Shown here one piece after another: positions 1 to 8,020 of a stretch of DNA of 13,355 nt (within the stretch, counting starts at the first letter, position 1; each line of letters begins with the position of its first letter). The stretch covers positions 1 to 13,355 of the forward strand of contig CAJJNP010000084.1 of NCBI GenBank assembly GCA_905193145.1, in the 5' to 3' direction. Below the pieces are notes generated by a model. That model saw only the letters and a list, made by a program, of their open reading frames with translations, had not been told where the DNA came from and searched no databases. This DNA is from an uncultured Odoribacter sp. (lineage in GTDB: Bacteria > Bacteroidota > Bacteroidia > Bacteroidales > Marinifilaceae). The translations under genes were made by a program, and so were the position numbers.

Positions 1-2171
1 CCAATAGTACCGTCAGGAAGAATTGTCAATGAAGAATATGCCGATCCGGTAGGACAAATTGACTTCTTAACCGGCCAAGTTTGCCCTTCATCATAACTCA
101 CAAAAACTGAGACATTCCGTCTGTTAGCAGCGTCATTGGGTATACTGTGTAATAAACGATTCTTCTCATAGCCATCATTAACAGAAGTATATCGAATTAT
201 ATCACCATTGCAATTCGGTTCAAGCATTTCAGTCCACTCAGATACTTCTCCCCATGTAATACCTCCATCAGTCGATTTCGTATAGTAACGGGGACCTTTA
301 CTCTGACGACGAATACTCATTAGGATTGTACCATCACTTAACTCTACAACTTTAGATTCGTCACCGCCTAATTTAGCTCGTTTGGAAACATTCCACGTCT
401 CTCCATTATCATCTGAATAGTAAACAAAATTAGACAAAGTGCTTGCTGAATTCTCACGGACAGCAGCTACAAACATAATCCGTCCATTTTTTGTCAATAA
501 TCCATTTCCCGAAGCACAGAAAGAAGCATACCACCCCTGTCTCTCGGTAACAGTACATGCCGTTCCATAAAGCTGCTCAGTGATATCACGAGGTGCGCTC
601 CAAGTTTTACCATTATCCGTACTTTTACAAACATAAGTACGAGTAGGATTCGAAGGAGATGAATTATTAAAAATACCTTCACCACCTACAAAAATACAAA
701 GAAGGCCATTTTCTTCCGTCGTATGTACTAAACCGGCATCGCCAAATCCTCTACGTGCTCCTGTTCCTTCAGCAATAGTTTGCGGTTCGGACCATGTGAT
801 ACCTCCATCCTCACTTCTTCTTATAACCACGTCAATATCTTCAGGCAAGTCACCTTGATTATTTTTACGCTTGTCTGTTGCAACAACCAAAGAACCATCT
901 GCAGCAGTAATAATCGCTGGAATTCTATAGTTCTTTGAACCGGCATCCCCAGGTGCAAATAACAGTTTACGCTTCAATAAGATAGTACGTTCCCCTTCAA
1001 CTGAACCTTCCGTAAAAGCATATGTTTCATCTGCAGTAGTGATAGAAACTATATTTGCATCAACTTTGTTCCCTTCTGTTGCATTATCAGCTATATCATA
1101 TGTAATCCATAAATAATTGGTTCCCGAAGTCAATTCACCTGTAAGTTCACAATTTATCTCTCCGGAAGCAGGCTTACAACTGCCTAATAAAGTAGCGGTA
1201 ACAGCAGTATAGCGAGCATCAAAACTATTTATATTTCCAGTAGAATACACCTTAATGCTTTTCACATCCTGTACATTTGTAGTTCCATCCATGTTCAAGG
1301 TAAGTTTATTGCACTGAACCGGATCCGTTCCTTCCATATCCAACACCGCCTTTAGCACCACTTCATCCTCATTACCACGCCCAGTAAAATTAGAATCCTG
1401 CACAACAGAAGCTGAAGCTACTTTACAAGGACCATCAACCGGATAATTCACAAGTACTCCGTTGTGCCCGTTTCCACTGACATCCGGAACAGTCAATCCG
1501 TCAATATTTTCAAAATCATAGGCAGCGACCAATCCTTCCGATGCAGGCATTTCATCTACCTTATCTGCATTGATTTCCTCCAATGACAACGCTCTTTTCC
1601 AAAAACGGAGATTATCAATTTCACCTTTCAAATAATATGCATATTCCATTGCAGAAGCTCGTCCGGTTCCTACAGTAACATCATAGTCATTTTCCACATA
1701 CCACGGGCCAATATCTTTTATACCGGAATTTCCAACCTGCTTTCCGTTATGATATAGATACATTTTTCCATTTACTCTATCCACTACAAAAGCAACATGC
1801 GCCCAAGTATCCAAACTGCCAGATTCTGTAGACCATACACTCATAGAATTATCATGATTCCCAGCAGTATTTGGAGCATTATTCGCATAAAATTTACTTG
1901 AACTTTGTCCCCCCCATAATTCATATCCACTTTTGGGAGTACCGGTCATACTCCGTTTTGCAACGAACCGTTGACCATCTAACCACCGATTTACCTTGAC
2001 CCAACACGCAACGGTAAAACTCTCCTCTGCCGAGACGTTAAAGTCATCATGAGAAGCGATTTTCATTAATTGATCCGTACCATTCAGTACCAATGATTGT
2101 CCCGATTGTCCCCAAAGCGGTAGAATACTCATCAGAACCAAAATAGAAATCAAAGAAATGTAATGTTTCAT
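1..2171 (-). CDS. GH33 sialidase (exo-alpha-sialidase) with N-terminal LamG-like module; 3' end beyond the left edge
   Basis: The frame opens at the ATG at 2171 and stays open to the window edge, giving 723 visible codons without a stop. Residues 1-22 form a signal peptide with no lipobox cysteine, so the enzyme is periplasmic or released. Residues about 27-222 look like a LamG/concanavalin-type module (AHVAFVVDRVNGKMYLYHNG; ending near AAYDFEN). Residues about 240-395 resemble the beta-sandwich that precedes the propeller in Bacteroides sialidases. The GH33 propeller starts at the YRIP motif (415-418). Five Asp boxes are readable: SEDGGITW 453-460, STDNGKTW 517-524, SDDNGETW 586-593, STDGGITW 633-640 and SYDEGQTW 692-699. 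By family pattern the catalytic set is R416, R435, acid/base D441, E605, R621 or R622, R684 or R685, and nucleophile Y712 in GSAYSSL. All are present, so it should be active in removing terminal sialic acid from glycans. Only the last propeller strands (perhaps 60 residues) should be missing. Family call is very secure; the exact linkage preference is unknown. Confidence 0.95.
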   Translation of the reverse strand, partial: MKHYISLISILVLMSILPLWGQSGQSLVLNGTDQLMKIASHDDFNVSAEESFTVACWVKVNRWLDGQRFVAKRSMTGTPKSGYELWGGQSSSKFYANNAPNTAGNHDNSMSVWSTESGSLDTWAHVAFVVDRVNGKMYLYHNGKQVGNSGIKDIGPWYVENDYDVTVGTGRASAMEYAYYLKGEIDNLRFWKRALSLEEINADKVDEMPASEGLVAAYDFENIDGLTVPDVSGNGHNGVLVNYPVDGPCKVASASVVQDSNFTGRGNEDEVVLKAVLDMEGTDPVQCNKLTLNMDGTTNVQDVKSIKVYSTGNINSFDARYTAVTATLLGSCKPASGEINCELTGELTSGTNYLWITYDIADNATEGNKVDANIVSITTADETYAFTEGSVEGERTILLKRKLLFAPGDAGSKNYRIPAIITAADGSLVVATDKRKNNQGDLPEDIDVVIRRSEDGGITWSEPQTIAEGTGARRGFGDAGLVHTTEENGLLCIFVGGEGIFNNSSPSNPTRTYVCKSTDNGKTWSAPRDITEQLYGTACTVTERQGWYASFCASGNGLLTKNGRIMFVAAVRENSASTLSNFVYYSDDNGETWNVSKRAKLGGDESKVVELSDGTILMSIRRQSKGPRYYTKSTDGGITWGEVSEWTEMLEPNCNGDIIRYTSVNDGYEKNRLLHSIPNDAANRRNVSVFVSYDEGQTWPVKKSICPTGSAYSSLTILPDGTI

Positions 2172-2197
2172 TTTCAATAATAGATTTTTTAGTTTAA

Positions 2198-2233
2198 CAA
2201 AAAAATTATACGTTTAGAAAACGATAAAACAAA
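2198..2233 (-). promoter_or_regulatory. Possible Bacteroides-type promoter for the sialidase gene
   Basis: On the minus strand TTTG (2233-2230) is followed after 19 bases by TATAATTTTTTTG (2210-2198). This roughly fits the Bacteroides primary-sigma pattern of a -33 TTTG and a -7 TAnnTTTG, with the right spacing, but the -7 box is not an exact match and the region is A/T-rich, so a chance match is possible. It would start transcription about 25 bases before the sialidase ATG. The upstream TTTG also lies in the U-tract of the preceding terminator. Confidence 0.3.
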
Positions 2234-2281
2234 AGGAGCTGCTATATGTTATTATTTACATTATATAACAATAACAGCTCC
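2218..2281 (-). terminator. Rho-independent-like terminator after the GH85 gene
   Basis: On the minus strand GGAGCTG (2281-2275) and CAGCTCC (2241-2235) form a perfect 7-bp GC-rich stem. Inside it, GTTAT (2269-2265) can pair with ATAAC (2252-2248), extending the hairpin. The stem is followed directly by the T-rich tail TTTTGTTTTATCGTTTT (2234-2218). It sits 45 bases past the GH85 stop codon and 63 bases before the sialidase start. This suggests that the main operon transcript ends here, fully or partly, and that the sialidase depends on readthrough or its own promoter. Confidence 0.75.
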
Positions 2282-2326
2282 CCTTCTATCAAAATATAGA
2301 TATAATATTGAGGTTAATACCTAATA

Positions 2327-5300
2327 TTACTTCTTTATTACTTTCAATGCTTTTAGAATCTTAGTATCCTGTTTTATATTAATAAAATAAATACCAGCAG
2401 CACCATTTACACTTAAATGGATATTTTCGCCATCGGCTACCGTAGTTTCTTTTGCATCAATCATTTTTCCTGCAGCATCAAATACTTCAATAGCGTATGT
2501 ACCCTCGTTTGCAAAACGAATATTCAATTCATCTACAAACGGATTCGGGTAAGCATTATAAGCAATTTCCAATTCGTTATCAGCAAAACCGACTCCACCA
2601 TCTGTCACTGTTACCGAACGATAAGTTTTGGATACTGATCCCCAACCGTTCTCCAATGTCAAAATAGCGTTGAATTCACCTTCTGAAGGATAAGCTGCTA
2701 CTACACTACCGGCTTCACCCGTTCCTGTAATATCACCTTGAATTTGAGCCTCTTCTAATTTCCAAGATGGTTTAGTTTCAACTTTAAAGATACTACCAGA
2801 AATAAATGGTGCACCTGTTCCATAAGTGATATCTACCGGAACATATTGGTTCACACCCTGGGAAACTGTCTTAATTTCGGTCATATAACCTTTTAAAGTC
2901 TTATTACTTCCTGTACTGAGAATTTCATTATTCTCATTCGGTTCAGTTTCAAAATCCCAGTAGCCAATCAACGACTCCGGTATTACAGTTTGATGCTCCA
3001 TTGACTTTTTCACTTCTTCAGCAGTCAGCCCTTTATTATATAATTGGAATTCATCTAAATATCCATCAAAGCCTGCTCTATTGGCAGCAATACCACCTAC
3101 CATAATCGTATAAGAATTCTTCCAGTCCTTTACATTCGTTATACCACCTCCGGAATTAATCAGCTTACCATTAACATATAACGATACATTACGTCCATTT
3201 TGATAATCAACAACAACTGCCAAATGATACCATTGATTAGGAACAAAAGTAAAGTCCTCTGCTATAATTTTAGTTTCCGAACCTGCTCCAGATTCTTTTT
3301 TCTTCAAATTAAACGATAACTTATTATCCGAAGCTTGGATATGAGTCCAAAGCCATCCCCAATCGCTATCGGGCCAACGATCTTCAGCAGCACGTATATT
3401 TAAAAGATGCGTACCATCGCTTATGTGATTAAATACAGCCGGTTTGAACCAAAAAGCAATGGTAAAAGGAGACTGGCTATTAAAATTCAATTGATCGGCT
3501 GGAACTCCAAAAGCAATTTCATTTAATCTTAAGCCACGCGAAACATATCCATCTGCATTACGTCCGATATATTTATATGTTACCTTATCACCCTTTTCTA
3601 TCGAAATGGGACTATCGCTGTCATTGGCCGTCAGCGTTTTTATTTCCGGCATAGCCCCTACTTCTTCAGAAGAAATCTGAATCAAGGCTTGATGTAATTC
3701 TATGTTTTCCCCAGAAGTAATACGAAGATCATAAATACCAATTTCACTAAGAGCTGTTTCAAGTGATACAGAACTCGGGAAGTCTTTTACAACAACACCT
3801 GTCTGCGCATTCAGAATTTCCCACTTATCAGCCGGTGCATGAGTCGGATCAATATATTTAATCGCAAATGTCTCACCACTCTTAATCACCGGTTTATCGA
3901 TTTCAATACCTTCTACAGTTGAATTATCCGGTGTATCCAACCATCCTGTCCATGCAATTTCTGATTCACTCTTACCGTCCAAAGCAACAGCCGATACTCC
4001 TAACTTAACCTTTTTATCACCATTTACATCAAACGGAGCACTCACTACATAAGCAGCCCATGAAGTAGTAGCCGTACACATAACAGGTTCACCACCTTCT
4101 TGTTGGATATAAATCTTATAATACCAAGTATTGACATCTTCATTATAAATAGGATCTTCCGGATGAGCAGCATCACGATCTTTCATCTTAAAGAACACTT
4201 TGAAATCCAATCCCTTATAATTGGCAGCCAACAACTTCTGATTGGTAATTATCGGCTGATTCGGAGTTAGAGCATCAGAACGTGTTAATGAAATTTCTCC
4301 AATCAACACTTTAAAATCCGCAGATGTCTTTTCAAATCTTAAACCGAGCATAGCAAGCGTCTCTTTGTTCAATCTCAAAGTACCGGGAAGCGTACCTACT
4401 TTAATTGTCTTTGCAACCCATTCCTTGCTTGAAGTAATATTATTTCCAACAGTAGCCGAAACTTCTGTACCTTCCTTACCTTCTGCAGAACATGCAACAG
4501 CTACAGAACCTGTACCGCTGACAACTTTATAACGAATAGTCAGCACATCACCACTTTTCAGCGAATATTGTGTTTTAAACAGATGAAGATATTCTCTATC
4601 TGTTTGGCCTGCTATAGAAAGACAAGAACCACCAAACCAAGCATCGTCCCAAGTAAATTCTGCTTTCAAACCTTTGCTCGGCACATCTGTCACATCTCTT
4701 CCCATAAAATTGGCAGTAAACCACCATCTCCATGTAGGTAAATAATCCTGCATACCAATATTGTACCATTCATTTTTGAATGTTGTTTCACCTTTCACAT
4801 TAAAGAAAGTACCGTTACCCAAATTAAAATAAGTAACAAAAGGCTCTGCAGCCAAATCATCGGAAGCTAATACACTACGTGCCGTAATGAATTTAGAGAA
4901 TCCATGGAAATCTGTAGCAGTGGTAGAATGTCTCAATATATTTTGGATTTTCAAATCATTTACGGGATTATAAGTAGACCCTGTAAATACATTCTCACTA
5001 ATCAACTGATACGTTTTTTGTTTAGTCAACGGACTAGATCCCAACTCACCTCTTCCTTCAAAAATCATATTCATATTGTGTGCTCCCCAAATACCTACAG
5101 ATATTTCAGCATTCTTCAAAGCAATCCAATCGGCCACAGATCTGCCTTGAAAGTCCATACCACCATATACATCATAAGAGGAACGTCCCGCAAAACTTTT
5201 TGCTGTACTCTGAGAAGTAGACAAACCACTTGCACCCCAGTTATAATTCATAAAATATGCATCGGATGTAGGATTTCCATTCCAGTGGAACCAATCTTGA

Positions 5301-6073
5301 TTTGAAGAACTAAGGGCATCACCTCCCCCTACGGTTCCCCCGCTCGTCATCAAAGAGTACCATGCATTCGTAAAATACGGCCACTTTGCTGCTTCACGCT
5401 TGGCAAAACACTGAGACAACAATGTCTTCAATCCATCAGCACTTAAACCACTACCAATACTAAACTCTGAATTATAACCTATTCCATCAATACCATAATA
5501 ACGCAGAAATTTCAATAATTTATCTGCACCACCATCGATCATAGCTTTCATTGTTTGTCCATGGCCACCATCAGTAGCGGTAACTGTTGAAGCCCAAGGC
5601 ACGGAAGCCAGCGTCGATGTTCTTACGCCATTCTTATGGCAAATATCAGTAAAAGCACCGGCCATACGAATCATAGGAGCAGTCCAATTACCATAAATAT
5701 CCACATAGCTCCACATACTAAACACTTCGGAATCAAAAAAGTAAGAAGGAAGTGATTTCCACCCCCCACCATCAGCAGTACCGATTGGACACCACCAGAT
5801 CAGTTTTCTATCCGGAGTCATTTCCGGATCAACTTGTGTAGCCGAATTGGTGAAACGTTCTTTAGGCTTCACACGAGAAATAAAGAATTCTTCATCTTCA
5901 GCTGCTGCATCTGAAAATAAAGGAGTTCCCGGTTGCCAATTAGAATAAGCTTCATAAAAAGGCACACTCTTACTACTTTCGTTCACATACATCGAATGCG
6001 ATGGAACTTGGGCGAATGCCGCACTACTCACTAACAGGCAGGCCCCTACATAATAATGTCTGATTTTTCCCAT
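2327..6073 (-). CDS. Multidomain GH85 endo-beta-N-acetylglucosaminidase with LamG, PKD-like and C-terminal sorting-type domains
   Basis: A 1248-residue secreted enzyme expected to cut between the two GlcNAc residues of the N-glycan chitobiose core. Residues 1-21 are a signal peptide ending near AFAQ, without a lipobox. Residues about 85-400 fit a GH85 TIM barrel. The diagnostic piece is YGIDGIGYNSEF: N201 and E203 match the family's N-x-E pair (the Asn orients the substrate acetamido group, the Glu is the acid/base), with the D-G at 196-197 at the usual distance. FMNYNW (275-280) and VYGGMDFQGR (302-311) are further GH85-like blocks. Next come a beta-sandwich (about 465-600), a fibronectin-III-like domain (about 605-713) and an Ig-like domain (about 716-803). 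A PKD-like domain (about 808-1158) follows, which seems to be interrupted by a LamG module (about 845-1045). The last 84 residues, from about 1165, start with YPNPF and end KVIKK, like a type IX (Por) sorting domain. The gene follows the SGBP after 69 bases. Whether it prefers high-mannose or trimmed complex N-glycans cannot be read from sequence. Confidence 0.85.
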   Translation of the reverse strand: MGKIRHYYVGACLLVSSAAFAQVPSHSMYVNESSKSVPFYEAYSNWQPGTPLFSDAAAEDEEFFISRVKPKERFTNSATQVDPEMTPDRKLIWWCPIGTADGGGWKSLPSYFFDSEVFSMWSYVDIYGNWTAPMIRMAGAFTDICHKNGVRTSTLASVPWASTVTATDGGHGQTMKAMIDGGADKLLKFLRYYGIDGIGYNSEFSIGSGLSADGLKTLLSQCFAKREAAKWPYFTNAWYSLMTSGGTVGGGDALSSSNQDWFHWNGNPTSDAYFMNYNWGASGLSTSQSTAKSFAGRSSYDVYGGMDFQGRSVADWIALKNAEISVGIWGAHNMNMIFEGRGELGSSPLTKQKTYQLISENVFTGSTYNPVNDLKIQNILRHSTTATDFHGFSKFITARSVLASDDLAAEPFVTYFNLGNGTFFNVKGETTFKNEWYNIGMQDYLPTWRWWFTANFMGRDVTDVPSKGLKAEFTWDDAWFGGSCLSIAGQTDREYLHLFKTQYSLKSGDVLTIRYKVVSGTGSVAVACSAEGKEGTEVSATVGNNITSSKEWVAKTIKVGTLPGTLRLNKETLAMLGLRFEKTSADFKVLIGEISLTRSDALTPNQPIITNQKLLAANYKGLDFKVFFKMKDRDAAHPEDPIYNEDVNTWYYKIYIQQEGGEPVMCTATTSWAAYVVSAPFDVNGDKKVKLGVSAVALDGKSESEIAWTGWLDTPDNSTVEGIEIDKPVIKSGETFAIKYIDPTHAPADKWEILNAQTGVVVKDFPSSVSLETALSEIGIYDLRITSGENIELHQALIQISSEEVGAMPEIKTLTANDSDSPISIEKGDKVTYKYIGRNADGYVSRGLRLNEIAFGVPADQLNFNSQSPFTIAFWFKPAVFNHISDGTHLLNIRAAEDRWPDSDWGWLWTHIQASDNKLSFNLKKKESGAGSETKIIAEDFTFVPNQWYHLAVVVDYQNGRNVSLYVNGKLINSGGGITNVKDWKNSYTIMVGGIAANRAGFDGYLDEFQLYNKGLTAEEVKKSMEHQTVIPESLIGYWDFETEPNENNEILSTGSNKTLKGYMTEIKTVSQGVNQYVPVDITYGTGAPFISGSIFKVETKPSWKLEEAQIQGDITGTGEAGSVVAAYPSEGEFNAILTLENGWGSVSKTYRSVTVTDGGVGFADNELEIAYNAYPNPFVDELNIRFANEGTYAIEVFDAAGKMIDAKETTVADGENIHLSVNGAAGIYFINIKQDTKILKALKVIKK

Positions 6074-6096
6074 AAATATAAATTAATTAGATTATA

Positions 6097-6120
6097 TTCC
6101 GGAGTACTTCTACTCCGGAA
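6097..6120 (-). promoter_or_regulatory. Intercistronic hairpin between the SGBP and GH85 genes
   Basis: TTCCGGAGTA (6097-6106) and TACTCCGGAA (6111-6120) are perfect inverted repeats around a 4-base loop, giving a 10-bp stem. It begins 22 bases past the SGBP stop codon and ends 23 bases before the GH85 ATG. On the minus strand it is followed by mixed A/T sequence, not a clean T-run, so a strong terminator is unlikely. More probable roles are protecting the 3' end of the upstream susCD-SGBP message, partial attenuation, or an RNA processing site that sets unequal levels of transporter and enzyme. The structure is certain; its role is inferred. Confidence 0.7.
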
Positions 6121-6142
6121 CTAAACAGAAAATATAAACGCT

Positions 6143-7996
6143 CTACAAGTTAACAGTACCATTAATGGTAGCCTGTTTCCCAGCAATTCCAACTTTCAAA
6201 TTAAAGACCAGTTTCCCATTTTCCACTTTCAATGTACCACTCAATAAACTTACAGTTTCATCATTCAAACTATACGTGACTTGACCTGACAAATCTGCAC
6301 CTATGGTATAGGTATGTGCATCTTCCAAATTAACGTCCTGATCAAAATTGAAAATTAAATAATTTGTGAAATCTCCTTGATCAAGTTCTTCTGGAATAAA
6401 AATCAAAAGTTCTTTTGTTGTTTGCCGTTCCCAGCTGAATCTATCATCGAATGTTACATCATAAATTTCAATAATACCGGCGTCTTTCACTGTTATTTCC
6501 TTTTCCGCCTTCACTGTATTACCTTTATCATCCTTTATTGAAACTGCTATAGCAGTCTTTCCTGCAGCAATAGTAGTTACAACTCCTTCATTATCCACCG
6601 TAGCGACTTGTTCATTAGAAGAAGTCCAAGTATAGCGATCTTCTGGAATATTTTTCACATTAGCCTTTACTTCAGTAGCTAATTTGAAAGATTCACCCGC
6701 ATAATAAGAAGCAGTTCCATCTACAAAACTAATAGAAGTAACCTTCAATAAAACAATAAAATGGCATTTATCACTCTTATCTCTTGACGTAGCAATAATA
6801 TCCACTTCCCCTGGTGAGCGGAATACAACTAATCCTTCACTGCCTACCGTTGCTATATTTTCATCAGAAGAAGACCACTTTATAGGCCAGTAATCTGTAA
6901 TGCCAAAGGGTGCTACATCAACTTCCGGAAACAAATTATAGAAAAGAACATCTTCTATTGTATATTGTGAATTAAGCATTGTCACAGATTCAACATAATA
7001 GTCGTTCTTATCATAAATCTCACAACTTGCTGTTACTTTTCGCCCTTCCGCTTCCACTGTCACAACTGCATTCCCCGGCACTCCTCCGGAAGTAACTACA
7101 ATAAAATATTCTCCAGGAGCCTCTTCACTAAGTCCACGTTTATTCACGACCAACCCTTCACCTGAAGTCGTTACTTTAAAATCAATGCTATTAATAGTCG
7201 TCTGGTCATCCGGATATGCTTTATAATATACTACAATCGTGTCTTTCCCCTTATCATCATTATTAATAGTAAATTTATAACTGCTCTGTTCAATCTCTGT
7301 AATATCAGCTCCTGTAAAAGACATTAACGATAAATACAATTTTACTTTTACATATACTTCACATTCTATTTCTGCTCCCCCTAACTTAGCCGTTATCTTT
7401 ATAGGTTCTTCTTGTTGCACATTTTGTGGATGAATACCTATTTTATAGGTACCCTCTTGAGTAGTTTCTTGCAATTTGCTTGCATCATCCACTAACAGAA
7501 CCGCCTCATCAGAAGATATAAATTCTAATGGATAGAGTTTCAATAAATCCGGATCAATAGTTAGAACCAATGAATCTGAAATAGTACTCGGATTAATATA
7601 ATATTTACTTTGTTCAAACGAGAAAGTCGGGTCAGTTGGACCAATACGTTCTGCTACTGTCACAATCGCCAGCAAATAACGTCCATCCTGAAGCGTTGCC
7701 TTTACAACAGCCTGCCCATAATTAACTCCCGTTACTTTACCAGCCTCATCTATCGTCAAGACATTTCCTTGTATGCCCTCTTCTGGTGTTTCATCTTTTA
7801 TTGACCAGACAACGGTCCCCGGAAATAAATCTTCTCCTTCAGCAAGTACCTGAAATTGATAAGATTCATTTGGATATACTGTCACTGCGGTTTTAGACAT
7901 CTTAACATATTCCACATCATCATCTTTACAACCCACCAAACTTAGACAGGCAGTAAATAATGTCAAGATAAAATATACATATTTCTTAGTTATCAT
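6143..7996 (-). CDS. Surface lipoprotein with BIG2 Ig-like domains, probable surface glycan-binding protein (SGBP)
   Basis: This 617-residue protein has a type II signal peptide: a hydrophobic stretch then the lipobox LVGC with the lipidated C23. C23 is followed by KDDD, which matches the acidic export signal that sends Bacteroidota lipoproteins to the cell surface. Residues about 30-115 are a BIG2-type Ig domain (WSIKDE..., DEAGKVTGVNYGQAVVKA). Two more BIG2-like domains occupy about 335-420 (WSSSDENIATV) and 418-503 (WTSSNEQVATVDNEGVVTTI). Residues about 120-330 look like two further beta-sandwiches that I cannot place. The C-terminal 110 residues (about 505-617) form a separate unassigned domain, the usual place for the carbohydrate-binding end of such proteins. 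There are no catalytic motifs. It lies 24 bases after susD, in the slot of SusE/SusF-type proteins, so glycan capture at the surface is the likely role. This is inferred from position and architecture; the ligand is unknown. Confidence 0.8.
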   Translation of the reverse strand: MITKKYVYFILTLFTACLSLVGCKDDDVEYVKMSKTAVTVYPNESYQFQVLAEGEDLFPGTVVWSIKDETPEEGIQGNVLTIDEAGKVTGVNYGQAVVKATLQDGRYLLAIVTVAERIGPTDPTFSFEQSKYYINPSTISDSLVLTIDPDLLKLYPLEFISSDEAVLLVDDASKLQETTQEGTYKIGIHPQNVQQEEPIKITAKLGGAEIECEVYVKVKLYLSLMSFTGADITEIEQSSYKFTINNDDKGKDTIVVYYKAYPDDQTTINSIDFKVTTSGEGLVVNKRGLSEEAPGEYFIVVTSGGVPGNAVVTVEAEGRKVTASCEIYDKNDYYVESVTMLNSQYTIEDVLFYNLFPEVDVAPFGITDYWPIKWSSSDENIATVGSEGLVVFRSPGEVDIIATSRDKSDKCHFIVLLKVTSISFVDGTASYYAGESFKLATEVKANVKNIPEDRYTWTSSNEQVATVDNEGVVTTIAAGKTAIAVSIKDDKGNTVKAEKEITVKDAGIIEIYDVTFDDRFSWERQTTKELLIFIPEELDQGDFTNYLIFNFDQDVNLEDAHTYTIGADLSGQVTYSLNDETVSLLSGTLKVENGKLVFNLKVGIAGKQATINGTVNL

Positions 7997-8020
7997 ATTT
8001 TTTTTATTAATAGTTAGCTA

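Noticed and set aside
494..685. A 63-codon minus-strand frame
   Set aside because: It lies inside the sialidase gene in another frame, whose own frame carries Asp boxes throughout this stretch.
4904..5305. A 133-codon plus-strand frame
   Set aside because: It is antisense to the conserved GH85 barrel, including the catalytic-domain blocks, and shows no protein features of its own.
5400..5520. GH18 rather than GH85 for the endoglycosidase
   Set aside because: GH18 needs a DxxDxDxE motif. The sequence has DG...N-x-E with GH85 spacing instead.
6097..6120. The intercistronic hairpin as a true terminator
   Set aside because: No T-run follows it on the transcribed strand; mixed A/T sequence leads directly into the GH85 start.
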